This document shows, one piece after another, positions 1-8,284 of a DNA stretch of 64,000 nt. The DNA comes from Lysinibacillus louembei (GTDB lineage Bacteria; Bacillota; Bacilli; Bacillales_A; Planococcaceae): NCBI RefSeq assembly GCF_033880585.1, contig NZ_CP137624.1:1108001-1172000 (forward strand). The letters run 5' to 3'. Made by a program: the position numbers and the translations under genes. The notes under the pieces were generated by a model that was given only the letters and a program-made list of their open reading frames with translations, had not been told where the DNA came from and searched no databases. Position 1 is the first letter of the stretch; each line of letters starts with the position of its first letter.

Positions 1-669
1 AAAGCAGATATGCCAGTAATTGTTACACCAAATCTTCAGAGGGCAGAAGTAAAGGATACGCTTATACCAAAGCTACAGGCACCTGCTTTAAAGGAATTAA
101 CCGTTTATCTTAATGATGATTTTGATGTAGCGCAGTTAGTAAAATTCCAAAATCTAGAGCGGCTTTCGACCTTTGAGAGTGAGGAGCTAATTAATATTCG
201 CGCACTTAATCAATTACCTAGCTTGCAAGCACTCGATTTAAATGAGGCGTATTTCTTTAATGAAACGAAGGAATTATTTACTTTGCAGCATGTTAAAGCG
301 CTAAGCTGTACAGAATGCTATTTCCGTTTTACGGATGACAAGCCATTGGAAAATAATACGTTAGAGCATTTAACATTGAATAAATCATCATTTGAGCTAG
401 GTAGCGGTGATTGGTTGAATGATGACAATAAAATGGTGCCATATTTCGCCAATATGACAGCACTGCGTTCTTTTACAATGCAGGAAGGTTCATTGCAATC
501 GCTAAGCTTTATGGAAAAATGGCAGCAAATCGAGGTACTGCATCTGGAAAATAACGCAATTAGCGATATTGAGCCATTGGTGAAGCTAGCTAATTTGAAA
601 AAGCTCTACATTACAGGGAATTCAGTGCAAAATAAATCTGTTTTGGATAAAGGGGTATTGGTTTATTAA
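1..669 (+). CDS. Leucine-rich-repeat protein, 3' part (5' end outside window)
   Basis: The reading frame is open to the left edge, so the internal ATG at 10 is probably not the start and only the last 222 residues are seen. The sequence shows degenerate leucine-rich repeats, for example LERLSTFESEELINI, LQALDLNEAYF and LHLENNAISDIEPL followed by LKKLYITGNSV. LRR folds usually act as protein-binding scaffolds. No membrane segment, sorting signal or catalytic motif is visible in this part. The gene ends at a strong hairpin terminator. Its partner and the N-terminal domain cannot be judged from here. Confidence 0.7.
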   Translation, partial: KADMPVIVTPNLQRAEVKDTLIPKLQAPALKELTVYLNDDFDVAQLVKFQNLERLSTFESEELINIRALNQLPSLQALDLNEAYFFNETKELFTLQHVKALSCTECYFRFTDDKPLENNTLEHLTLNKSSFELGSGDWLNDDNKMVPYFANMTALRSFTMQEGSLQSLSFMEKWQQIEVLHLENNAISDIEPLVKLANLKKLYITGNSVQNKSVLDKGVLVY

Positions 670-688
670 GAACTTCCAATACAACAAT

Positions 689-721
689 AAAGGCAGAAAT
701 CATCATTGATTTCTGCCTTTT
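689..721 (+). terminator. Rho-independent terminator of the LRR gene
   Basis: A perfect 13-bp stem (AAAGGCAGAAATC / GATTTCTGCCTTT) with a 6-nt loop runs into a short T-rich stretch 19 bases after the stop codon. Confidence 0.85.
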
Positions 722-859
722 GTTATTTTCTTAAAGAAGACATGCCTCTATCTACATCCTATCAAAAACTGAATTATAAGTCTATTTATTTGTAAGAGGG
801 CATGTGATAATGAATTTGCGCAAATACTTCATAACGTTATGATGAAACGAGAGGCAAGG

Positions 860-1597
860 ATGAAGCAAAATATTTATGACAACAATGATTTTTTTGAGCA
901 ATATAAAGCATTAAGAGCACAGGAACATAATTATAATAATTTATTGGAAAAGCCTAATTTTTTTACGCTTATGCCAGATGTAAAGGATAAGGTAGTATTA
1001 GATATTGGCTGTGGGATGGGGGATTTTGCGGCAATCTGTATGGAGCGAGGCGCAAAGCATGTAACAGGTATTGATATTTCCACTAATATGATTGCTATGG
1101 CTAGGAGCCTTTATACTGATGCAAATTTGAATTTTAAACAGGTACCCTTTGAGGATTTTACAGTGCCTGCTGCTTCCATAGATTTGATTAGCAGCTCATT
1201 AGCATTTCATTATATTGCTGATTTTTCGCAGCTTATTGAAAAAATTAGTTTGGCATTGCGGATGGATGGCATCTTACTTTTTTCGATTCAGCATCCGATT
1301 GTGACAGCGAGCAAGGCGCAAACGGGATGGTGCTTAGATGAGCACAAAAACCTAGTGCATTATGCAGTCGATGATTATCACAGTGAGGGCTTACGCAAAT
1401 TGGATTGGTTTGTTGAGGGTGTTGAAATGTATCACCATACATTGTCTACGCTTGTAAATACATTGATTGAGCATGGGCTACAAATCGAAAAAATAATTGA
1501 GCCTAAGCCAACAGAGGAAGCAATCAAGCAATTGCCTAAAATCCAAAAAGAACTGCGGCGCCCGTCATTTTTAATTGTGAGAGCGAGGAAGGTATAA
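860..1597 (+). CDS. Class I SAM-dependent methyltransferase
   Basis: A 245-residue protein with the Rossmann-fold methyltransferase signature: motif I VLDIGCGMGDFA, an acidic end of beta-2 in VTGIDIS, and a post-I region FEDFTVPAASIDLISSSLAFHY, which resembles the UbiE/Methyltransf_11 families. The substrate cannot be read from sequence. I chose the ATG at 860 because GAGAGGCAAGG lies just upstream, whereas the ATGs at 839 and 842 have no ribosome binding site. It is a single-gene unit between two terminators. The family assignment is strong; the specific role (small molecule or tRNA modification) is open. Confidence 0.85.
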   Translation: MKQNIYDNNDFFEQYKALRAQEHNYNNLLEKPNFFTLMPDVKDKVVLDIGCGMGDFAAICMERGAKHVTGIDISTNMIAMARSLYTDANLNFKQVPFEDFTVPAASIDLISSSLAFHYIADFSQLIEKISLALRMDGILLFSIQHPIVTASKAQTGWCLDEHKNLVHYAVDDYHSEGLRKLDWFVEGVEMYHHTLSTLVNTLIEHGLQIEKIIEPKPTEEAIKQLPKIQKELRRPSFLIVRARKV

Positions 1598-1599
1598 TT

Positions 1600-1645
1600 A
1601 AAACAGCAGCACGAACCTTCATTGTGGTTCGTGCTGCTGTTTTTT
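1600..1645 (+). terminator. Rho-independent terminator of the methyltransferase gene
   Basis: An 18-bp perfect stem beginning AAAACAGCAGCACGAACC, with an 8-nt loop, ends in a run of T. Confidence 0.9.
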
Positions 1646-1738
1646 GAAAAATAATATAAATGCTAAATATAGTCCATACTAAAAACGCATTGCAAAAACT
1701 GCGTCTTTATGATAAATTTATATAGTTATACGCTAATT

Positions 1739-1767
1739 TTGTAAATAGTATAAAATATCCCTATAAT
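1739..1767 (+). promoter_or_regulatory. Sigma-A-type promoter of helD flanked by an inverted repeat
   Basis: TTGTAA (1739-1744), a 17-nt spacer and TATAAT (1762-1767) form a good vegetative promoter about 50 bases before the helD start. The half-sites ATACGCTA (1728-1735) and TAGCGTAT (1773-1780) lie symmetrically just outside the -35 and -10 boxes, as an operator pair would. Confidence 0.6.
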
Positions 1768-1816
1768 AATTATAGCGTATCGTTTATTGCAAGTCAACCC
1801 ATAAGGAGTGAATGCT

Positions 1817-4114
1817 ATGAATTTATTATTTCAACAACAACAAAAGCATGTAAATGGTGTGATGAAGACGATTGCATCACAAATGAATCGACTGGAGAAG
1901 GAGGCTTCGCAGCGACAAAGTGATGTGATGAATATTCGTAAGCATTTTTGGGATGAAGTGAAAGTGAATACGGACACTTTCGATGATTTTCTTGAAACGA
2001 TTATTGGATTAAGACAGGAAGCGCAAGCATTGGCAGTCAGTCAAAGCACCCATCAGCATGCTGCAAAAAGGTTGGATGTATTGCAGCGTATGCAGAACAT
2101 TCCTTATTTTGGGCGAATTGATTTTACAGAGCAAGGACATAGTGCTACAGAACAAATTTATATTGGAATCTCGTCATTGATGGATGAAGGTGGGGAGGAT
2201 TTCCTTATTTATGATTGGCGAGCACCTATTTCTAGCGTATATTACGATTATCAGCCAGGACCTGCGCAATATAAAACACCAGAAGGCATCATCTATGGTC
2301 AGCTGGAGAAGAAATGGCAATATTTAATTCGTGCGGGTGAGCTTCAATCTATGTTTGATACAAGTCTAACGATAGGTGATGAAATTTTACAGCAAGTTTT
2401 AGGTAAAGGCACAGATAAATATATGCATAGCATTGTGGCAACAATCCAGCAGGAGCAAAATCGCATTATTCGTCATGACAAAGGTAGATTGCTTGTTGTA
2501 CACGGTGCGGCTGGTAGTGGGAAAACATCTGCTGCAATGCAGCGTGTTGCCTATTTACTATATAAATACCGCGACAGCTTGAATGCAGAGCAAATTATTT
2601 TATTTTCACCGAATGCGATGTTTAATAGCTATGTATCGAATGTACTACCAGAGCTTGGGGAAGAAAATATGCAGCAGGTGACATTTCAAGAATATTTAAA
2701 TCATCGATTGAGCAAAGAGTTTCAAATTGAAAACCCTTATGACCAACTGGAATATTTATTGACGACAATGGATACAGCTACAAGGGTCGCAGCTATCCAA
2801 TTTAAAGCATCTGTACGCTTTTTTGAGGTGATTAAATCTTATAAGGAATCGCTGGGGCTGTCGGGTATGCTGTTTCAAGATATTATGTTTAGACAAAAAT
2901 CTATCGTGACAGCAAAGGAAATCGCTGCACATTTTTATAGCTATGAAACATCATTGAAATTTCATCATCGTCTTGAAAAAACAAAGAATTGGCTGCTAAC
3001 GCAAGTGAAGGAATTTGAAAAGCGAGAGTGGTCAAGGCCTTGGGTAGAGGATGAAATCGAGCTGTTGAGCAACGAAGAATATCATAAAGCTTATGTTTAT
3101 TTAGCGAAAAAGAAAGGCTTTAATCGCGATTCAGTAACAGATTATGAAATGGAGCCAAAAATGCTAGCAAGGCTTTTAGTCCATCAAAAATTAAAGCCAT
3201 TGAAAAAGCGCATTGCTGCATTGCATTTTATTGATATGAAGGGTATTTATCAGCAATTATTTACAGATACAGCACTGATGCAAAAATTGCTAGAGGAGCG
3301 CTTGCCACTAATGTGGGAGGCAATTTGTCAGATAACAGTGGACACATTAGAAGAAGATAAACTATTTTATGAGGATGCGACACCATTTTTATTAATGAAA
3401 GAGTTGATTCAAGGCTTTCAAACGAACCTGTCCATCAAGCATATTTTTATTGATGAGGCACAGGATTACTCACCGTTTCAATTTGAGTTTATTAAGCGTT
3501 TATTCCCTATTGCTAAAATGACGGTGTTAGGGGATTTTAATCAAGCGATTTTTACACATGCGAGTGGTGTAGTCAATTTTGATGTGCTGCAGCATTTATA
3601 TGGACAAGAGGAAATGGAAGTTATCAATTTGGCGCAAAGTTACCGCTCAACAAAGCCAATTATTGAATTTACACGTCAGCTCATTCCACAAGGTGAGCAC
3701 ATTATTCCTTTTGATCGTGATGGAGAGCAGCCTGTTGTGACACAAGTAGCGAATGAGGAGGAGCTACATCTCGATATCAAGGCGAAGGTTGAAGAGCTGA
3801 AAGGCTTAGGCTATCAGAGCATAGCAATTATCTGTCAATCGGCAGCGGAAAGTAAACATGCATATGAAGCATTAACAGCTATTGAAGATATCATCCTGTT
3901 AAAAAATAGCTCACCAAAGTATGAGCAAGGTGTTGTCGTTATTCCAGCATATTTAGCGAAGGGCATTGAGTTTGAGGCAGTAATTATTTATAATGCATCA
4001 GTGTATCGAGATGAAAGTGTGCGTCGACTTTTTTATACAGCTTGTACGAGAGCGATGCATTGCTTACAGCTATATAGTGTAGGGCAGCCAAGCTCCTTTT
4101 TACAGAAGGAGTAG
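1817..4114 (+). CDS. helD: HelD-type RNA polymerase recycling ATPase (UvrD/Rep-like)
   Basis: A 765-residue superfamily 1 helicase-like protein. The N-terminal 60 residues are a Gln-rich helical arm as in HelD, which inserts into the RNA polymerase channels. Walker A GAAGSGKT is near residue 230, the DEAQD motif near 546, QSYRST follows, and YTACTRAMH closes the C-terminus. HelD uses ATP to release RNA polymerase from stalled complexes and nucleic acid; the length is close to the roughly 770 residues of Bacillus HelD. The ATG at 1817 is preceded by AAGGAGTG; the GTG at 1808 overlaps that site. It stands alone behind its own promoter. A DNA helicase role is the alternative, but the HelD-like N-terminus argues against it. 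Confidence 0.88.
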   Translation: MNLLFQQQQKHVNGVMKTIASQMNRLEKEASQRQSDVMNIRKHFWDEVKVNTDTFDDFLETIIGLRQEAQALAVSQSTHQHAAKRLDVLQRMQNIPYFGRIDFTEQGHSATEQIYIGISSLMDEGGEDFLIYDWRAPISSVYYDYQPGPAQYKTPEGIIYGQLEKKWQYLIRAGELQSMFDTSLTIGDEILQQVLGKGTDKYMHSIVATIQQEQNRIIRHDKGRLLVVHGAAGSGKTSAAMQRVAYLLYKYRDSLNAEQIILFSPNAMFNSYVSNVLPELGEENMQQVTFQEYLNHRLSKEFQIENPYDQLEYLLTTMDTATRVAAIQFKASVRFFEVIKSYKESLGLSGMLFQDIMFRQKSIVTAKEIAAHFYSYETSLKFHHRLEKTKNWLLTQVKEFEKREWSRPWVEDEIELLSNEEYHKAYVYLAKKKGFNRDSVTDYEMEPKMLARLLVHQKLKPLKKRIAALHFIDMKGIYQQLFTDTALMQKLLEERLPLMWEAICQITVDTLEEDKLFYEDATPFLLMKELIQGFQTNLSIKHIFIDEAQDYSPFQFEFIKRLFPIAKMTVLGDFNQAIFTHASGVVNFDVLQHLYGQEEMEVINLAQSYRSTKPIIEFTRQLIPQGEHIIPFDRDGEQPVVTQVANEEELHLDIKAKVEELKGLGYQSIAIICQSAAESKHAYEALTAIEDIILLKNSSPKYEQGVVVIPAYLAKGIEFEAVIIYNASVYRDESVRRLFYTACTRAMHCLQLYSVGQPSSFLQKE

Positions 4115-4181
4115 ATAGTTCACAATCGGCTCATTCTACGGTAAAGTGAATAGTGCGAAATATAGAAAAGGAGTTGGCAAA

Positions 4182-4844
4182 ATGTTTTTACGTAACAAAA
4201 AACTTTATTTGATGTTTGCTTTGTTAACATTGGTTTTTGCGCTTGCAGCATGTGGGACAAAGGATGATAAAGAGGATGGAGCAGCTGAGCCAGAAAGCGA
4301 AAAAAATGATATAGCAGATGTGAAGGAAAATCCAATCGTGACAATCACAATGGACAATGATGAGAAAATCGTTATCGAATTAGAGCCTGCTGTAGCGCCA
4401 AATACTGTAGCGAATTTTATTTCTTTAGTAGAGCAGGGCTTTTATGATGGACTTATTTTTCACCGAGTAATTCCAGGCTTTATGATTCAAGGCGGTGACC
4501 CAGAAGGTACAGGTGTAGGTGGCCCAGATTATGGCATTAAAGGAGAGTTTGCTGCAAACGGCTTTGACAATAACTTAAAGCATGAGCGTGGAGTGATTTC
4601 AATGGCTCGTGCACAAGATCCAGATTCTGCAGGCTCGCAATTTTTCATTATGGTAGAGGATGCGCCACATCTTGATGAGCAGTATGCAGCGTTTGGTAAA
4701 GTAATTGAAGGTATTGAAGTGGCAGATGCCATTGTTGCAGTTGAGCGAGATGCAGCAGACAAGCCATTGGAAGATCAAAAAATCAAGAAAGTGGAAGTGG
4801 ATACAAAAGGTGTCGATTATCCAGAGCCAGAAGTAATTAAATAA
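4182..4844 (+). CDS. Cyclophilin-type peptidyl-prolyl cis-trans isomerase, lipoprotein
   Basis: A 220-residue secreted lipoprotein. Residues 1-24 are a lipoprotein signal peptide ending LAAC (Cys24), followed by an acidic linker and a cyclophilin domain from about residue 50. Hallmarks are [15 protein letters not shown], the catalytic Arg in [20 protein letters not shown] and [10 protein letters not shown]. It should catalyse proline isomerisation during folding of exported proteins on the outer face of the membrane. The start at 4182 follows AAAGGAG; the longer frame from 4146 would bury the signal peptide. It is followed by a terminator. Confidence 0.92.
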   Translation: MFLRNKKLYLMFALLTLVFALAACGTKDDKEDGAAEPESEKNDIADVKENPIVTITMDNDEKIVIELEPAVAPNTVANFISLVEQGFYDGLIFHRVIPGFMIQGGDPEGTGVGGPDYGIKGEFAANGFDNNLKHERGVISMARAQDPDSAGSQFFIMVEDAPHLDEQYAAFGKVIEGIEVADAIVAVERDAADKPLEDQKIKKVEVDTKGVDYPEPEVIK

Positions 4845-4852
4845 TTAAACGG

Positions 4853-4890
4853 AGCTGTAGAAAAGGTAGACTTTTTTCTACAGCTTTTTA
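4853..4890 (+). terminator. Rho-independent terminator of the cyclophilin gene
   Basis: Stem AGCTGTAGAAAA pairs with TTTTCTACAGCT, followed by T5. Confidence 0.85.
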
Positions 4891-4897
4891 AATGATA

Positions 4898-4917
4898 ATG
4901 GCATTAATTAATGCCAT
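4898..4917. repeat. Perfect 20-bp palindrome
   Basis: The stretch ATGGCATTAATTAATGCCAT is its own reverse complement. It lies between the cyclophilin terminator and the Fur-box promoter, about 35 bases upstream of the -35 box. It looks like a binding site for a dimeric regulator, but no known operator consensus is recognised. Confidence 0.5.
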
Positions 4918-4951
4918 GCTAGTATTTGATATATAAGGATTCCCTCTCTAA

Positions 4952-4980
4952 TTGACAATGATAATCAATATCTATAGAAT
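4952..4980 (+). promoter_or_regulatory. Fur-controlled promoter of the ferrochelatase-like gene
   Basis: TTGACA (4952-4957), 17 nt and TAGAAT (4975-4980) make a near-consensus sigma-A promoter. The spacer is filled by a Fur box: positions 4954-4972 match 17 of 19 bases of the classical GATAATGATAATCATTATC consensus. Iron-loaded Fur bound here would block RNA polymerase, so the gene should be induced on iron starvation. Confidence 0.82.
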
Positions 4981-5013
4981 GGGAGGCGTAAGCCTAAAGA
5001 GGGAGTTGTTGAG

Positions 5014-5910
5014 ATGATAGCAGTCATTTATTATGCCTATGGTGCACCAAAATCAATTGATGATGTACAAGCATATTTTAGCCATATTCTAAAGGGGAAG
5101 CCAGTACCTGCACAAATGCTTAGTGGTATTGAGGAAGCATTTAAACAGTCAGGATTCCCAGACTTCATTCGTTCTTCCACTGAACGGATTGCCAAAGCGT
5201 TACAAACAACATTAAACAGTAGATCAAATGAAGAAATTCGCGTATATAACGTATATAAGCATACAGCTCCATTTGTAGAGGATGTATATAACGAGGCTGT
5301 GCAAGCAGGCGCAAAGACAATTGTGACACTTTCGGTTAATCCAATTTTATCTGTGGGCGGTGGTGGAGCTGTACATGCAGAGGTAGCAGAGCTTGCAAGT
5401 GGGAGCGATATTCGTCATATAGCGATTGATAACTGGCATTTAGATGAAGGTATTATTAGTGTCTACGCAGAACGTGTTCGCCGCGCTTTTGAATGGCTAC
5501 CTGCAGAGGCGCAAAAATCTGCTTATATACTGTTTACAGCGCATAGTCAGCCAATTGTACCAGAGCGTAGTGAATTTTATGCAAAGCAATTTGAGGAGCT
5601 TGCTGCTGCGATTGCTAAAAAAGCAAATATCGAGAGATTCCAGCCAGTTTATCGTTCAGGTAAATCGGAAGGTTGGCTAGCACCAAATGTAAAGGATGCG
5701 ATGAGAAGCTTACAAGCTGAAGGTGCGCAAGGCTTTGTTACATGTGAGCTATTAAGTGTTAGCGCCGATGTGGAATCATTTAGTGAAATTAATGAGCAAT
5801 GCCAGAAGCTAGCGGCAGAGCTAAATGTAAGCTTTGCAACTTCCGAGTTTTTAGGCGATAGCTTTGATACAATCATCGCTTTAACGGCATTGGTTGAAAA
5901 ACATATTTAA
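5014..5910 (+). CDS. Ferrochelatase (HemH)-like protein under Fur control
   Basis: A 298-residue member of the class II chelatase/ferrochelatase family, which inserts Fe2+ into (copro)porphyrin. The N-terminal YYAYGAP matches the MAYGTP motif of Bacillus HemH, FTAHSQP carries the metal-site His (FSAHSLP in canonical enzymes), and VSADVESFSE keeps the paired Glu. It differs from typical HemH in the region normally reading GGxSPL (here SGFPDFI) and in its short C-terminus. It is monocistronic, whereas hemH in Bacillus lies with hemE and hemY, and it has a Fur box, which biosynthetic ferrochelatase normally lacks. It may be a paralog for haem iron handling or another metal/porphyrin. Family is clear; reaction is inferred. 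Confidence 0.8.
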   Translation: MIAVIYYAYGAPKSIDDVQAYFSHILKGKPVPAQMLSGIEEAFKQSGFPDFIRSSTERIAKALQTTLNSRSNEEIRVYNVYKHTAPFVEDVYNEAVQAGAKTIVTLSVNPILSVGGGGAVHAEVAELASGSDIRHIAIDNWHLDEGIISVYAERVRRAFEWLPAEAQKSAYILFTAHSQPIVPERSEFYAKQFEELAAAIAKKANIERFQPVYRSGKSEGWLAPNVKDAMRSLQAEGAQGFVTCELLSVSADVESFSEINEQCQKLAAELNVSFATSEFLGDSFDTIIALTALVEKHI

Positions 5911-5923
5911 GAAATTTAAGCTT

Positions 5924-5958
5924 AAAGTCTGAGAGATTTCTCAGGCTTTATTTTTATT
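5924..5958 (+). terminator. Terminator of the ferrochelatase-like gene
   Basis: Stem AAAGTCTGAGA / TCTCAGGCTTT with one G-T pair, followed by a T-rich run. Confidence 0.8.
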
Positions 5959-6026
5959 TGAGAATAAATTGAATTTCCAACGATGTTATAAGTAAAGGCC
6001 TTCATACTTTAAGAAAGGATGATTGT

Positions 6027-6581
6027 ATGAAAATTACAAGTGACAACTTTATTAAGCATTTGAAGAAAAAAAGAGAAGAAGCGCTACAGTATGTAATTGG
6101 TGAATATATCGGCATTGTGAAAGCAATTATTTACAATACATTAAAATCTTATAATGATCCCCAGATCATTGAAGAATGTATTAGTGACACATTTTTAGGA
6201 GCCTATGAAAATGCAAGGCAATTTGAAGGCAATCAAGAGGATTTTAGAAAGTGGCTTTGTACAATCGCCAAATTTCAAGCAATTAATAAGCAACGAAAGC
6301 TAGCTAAATCAGCGTTATTTTATGAAATTAATGAAAACAGTGACACGGTAAAATCAGCAGAAGAGGAGTATCTTCTAAAGGCATCGACAGAGGAATTATT
6401 AAACATGATGAGCCAGCTAGAGCAATTGGACCGCGATATTTTTACGATGAAATACTTTTTAAATATGAAAAACGAGGAAATTGCTAAGCATTGTGGTTTG
6501 ACAAAGGCTGCTATAGATAATCGCTTATATCGAGGGAAAAAGCGTCTACAACAAATTCATTTAGGAGGAAGTGTGACATGA
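6027..6581 (+). CDS. ECF-type RNA polymerase sigma factor (pair 1)
   Basis: A 184-residue sigma-70-family protein with the ECF layout: region 2 at about residues 20-95 (ECISDTFLGAYENARQF, then FRKWLCTIAKF) and region 4 at about 115-175 (LDRDIFTMKYFLNMKNEEIA, then KAAIDNRLYRGKKRL). ECF factors direct RNA polymerase to small stress regulons and are held by a membrane partner. The start follows AGAAAGGATG. The stop codon overlaps the next start as ATGA, so the two genes are translationally coupled. The inducing signal is unknown. Confidence 0.9.
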   Translation: MKITSDNFIKHLKKKREEALQYVIGEYIGIVKAIIYNTLKSYNDPQIIEECISDTFLGAYENARQFEGNQEDFRKWLCTIAKFQAINKQRKLAKSALFYEINENSDTVKSAEEEYLLKASTEELLNMMSQLEQLDRDIFTMKYFLNMKNEEIAKHCGLTKAAIDNRLYRGKKRLQQIHLGGSVT

Positions 6582-7675
6582 AAAAGCTATATAAGCAATT
6601 TAATCATGTAAAGATTGATATGGAATTGGAGCCAATGGAAGTTAGCACACATGAAAAAGAGCGGATTGAAAAAAGGATATTTAAGGTTAAAAAGAAGAAA
6701 TATTTCACAAAATATATGGCAGCTGCTGCTATATTTTTACTAGCTACAGGCATTACAGTTGGTTACACATTCCCAGCCTTCGCTACTAATATTCCGATTA
6801 TAGGAAATGTATTTTCTTTATTTGTTGATAATGAAAAATATGTGTTTGATAACTATGGACAGTATTCTACAACTATGGGCATAAGTCAGGAAAGTAACGG
6901 CGTTGAAGTAACGATTACGAATGCGGTTTATGATACAGAAAACATTACGATTGCCTACACAATTAAAAGTGACAAAAGCTTGGGAGAGAGACCAGTCATA
7001 GAAGAATCAATAGTAGTTGATGAATTTAAGGAAAGATATAAGCACAGTGGTTATGACCGTAATTATATTGTGCAAAAATTAAGTGATACAGAATATGCCG
7101 TAGTCTATGTGTATCAGTTAATTGAAGGCACAAAGCCAGAAGAAGTGCATGTGAAATTTCAAGGTGATGAAATTATAGATTTAAATAATGTGAATAATGT
7201 AGTAGCGGGAAATTGGTCTTTCGAATTTACATTACAGGCATTAAAGAGTGAATCACAAATATTTCAGAAGGATAGCTTAACAACAGAGGCTGAAGGTGTC
7301 AAAGTAGCTGTACTGAAATCCACTAAAACACCGATTGCTACAACATTTTATATGTCAGAGCTAGTCGATGAGGCACTTCTAGCGCAGGAATATGATAAAG
7401 TACGTCTTGTATTTGTGGAGTATCGAGTGATGGATGATGTAGGAAATCATTATAACTTTATTCATCATAGAGGGACGGCACATAGCACTGACTTTGGTGA
7501 ATCCCATATAAATTATCCACGTATTACATTGCCAGCCTTTGATGAAAGAGCAACATCGATTACGATAACGCCGATCATTAGTGTGAATAAAGTAAAAAAT
7601 GATGCAATAGAGGGTGAAGTAGTGCCAGTAAAAGAGCCATTTGAAATTGCGCCTATTCAAATTCCTGTGAGGTGA
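6578..7675 (+). CDS. DUF4179-type membrane partner of ECF sigma (pair 1)
   Basis: A 365-residue protein with a charged cytoplasmic N-terminus (residues 1-43), one transmembrane helix (about 45-68, AAAAIFLLATGITVGYTF) and a large extracytoplasmic beta-rich part, as in DUF4179 proteins that sit next to ECF sigma genes. The usual idea is that the N-terminus binds the sigma factor and the outer part senses the envelope. Coupling to the sigma gene by a 4-base overlap supports an anti-sigma role, which has not been shown for this protein. It has no zinc-type HxxxCxxC anti-sigma motif. Confidence 0.8.
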   Translation: MKKLYKQFNHVKIDMELEPMEVSTHEKERIEKRIFKVKKKKYFTKYMAAAAIFLLATGITVGYTFPAFATNIPIIGNVFSLFVDNEKYVFDNYGQYSTTMGISQESNGVEVTITNAVYDTENITIAYTIKSDKSLGERPVIEESIVVDEFKERYKHSGYDRNYIVQKLSDTEYAVVYVYQLIEGTKPEEVHVKFQGDEIIDLNNVNNVVAGNWSFEFTLQALKSESQIFQKDSLTTEAEGVKVAVLKSTKTPIATTFYMSELVDEALLAQEYDKVRLVFVEYRVMDDVGNHYNFIHHRGTAHSTDFGESHINYPRITLPAFDERATSITITPIISVNKVKNDAIEGEVVPVKEPFEIAPIQIPVR

Positions 7676-7682
7676 TATATTC

Positions 7683-7719
7683 AACAAGTCGATTTTTTCC
7701 ATGTCGGCTTGTTTTTTAT
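7683..7719 (+). terminator. Terminator after ECF pair 1
   Basis: Stem AACAAGTCGA / TCGGCTTGTT with one G-T pair, then T6. Confidence 0.8.
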
Positions 7720-7783
7720 TGTAAAAAATATTGAGTCAAATTCACATATTCGTCGTCTAAGTAGTAAAGAGGGAGGTGGCAGG

Positions 7784-8284
7784 TTGTTTCAGTTAGAAAA
7801 GCATTATGAAATACATAGCGAGCAAATTTATCAGTTTTTATATTTTATAACATTCGATGTACAGCTAGCGGAAGATTTAATGCAGGAGACGTTTATGCGA
7901 GCATATGAGGCGAGGCATTCTTATCATGGAGATGCCAATGTTTTAACATGGCTACGCACGATTGCACGCAATATTGCCTACGACTATTTGAAACGTGGGA
8001 AAAGACTGCGCTTTTTCACGCTGACAAAGGTGAAGGAAGAAATGGCAATTGAGCTTTCAGCGGAGCAGCTTGTGCATATCGAAGAAGAGAAAAGAGAATT
8101 GTATCGAGCGATTGCTGGCTTGAAACTAAATTATCGAATGGCGATTGTATTACGGAAAATCGAAGGCTTATCGATTAAAGAGGCTGCGGAGGCTTTAGGC
8201 TGGAATGAAGCGAAGGTTAAAAATAATACAGAGCGAGGCATGCTTGCGCTAAAAAAGGCGATGGGAGGACGTTATGATGGATAA
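7784..8284 (+). CDS. ECF-type RNA polymerase sigma factor (pair 2)
   Basis: A 166-residue ECF sigma factor: region 2 contains DVQLAEDLMQETFMRAYEA and VLTWLRTIARNIAYDYLK, and region 4 contains RMAIVLRKIEGLSIKEAA with EAKVKNNTERGMLALKK. The best start is the TTG at 7784, six bases after GGGAGGTGG; the in-frame ATG at 7709 lies inside the preceding terminator. It overlaps the next gene by 11 bases, which signals coupling. Sequence identity with pair 1 is low, so this is a different ECF group and not a recent duplicate. Confidence 0.88.
   Translation: MFQLEKHYEIHSEQIYQFLYFITFDVQLAEDLMQETFMRAYEARHSYHGDANVLTWLRTIARNIAYDYLKRGKRLRFFTLTKVKEEMAIELSAEQLVHIEEEKRELYRAIAGLKLNYRMAIVLRKIEGLSIKEAAEALGWNEAKVKNNTERGMLALKKAMGGRYDG

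Noticed and set aside
7379-7702. 107-codon minus-strand frame overlapping the DUF4179 gene
   Set aside because: Its sense strand is the coding end of the DUF4179 gene plus its terminator, with no supporting signal.
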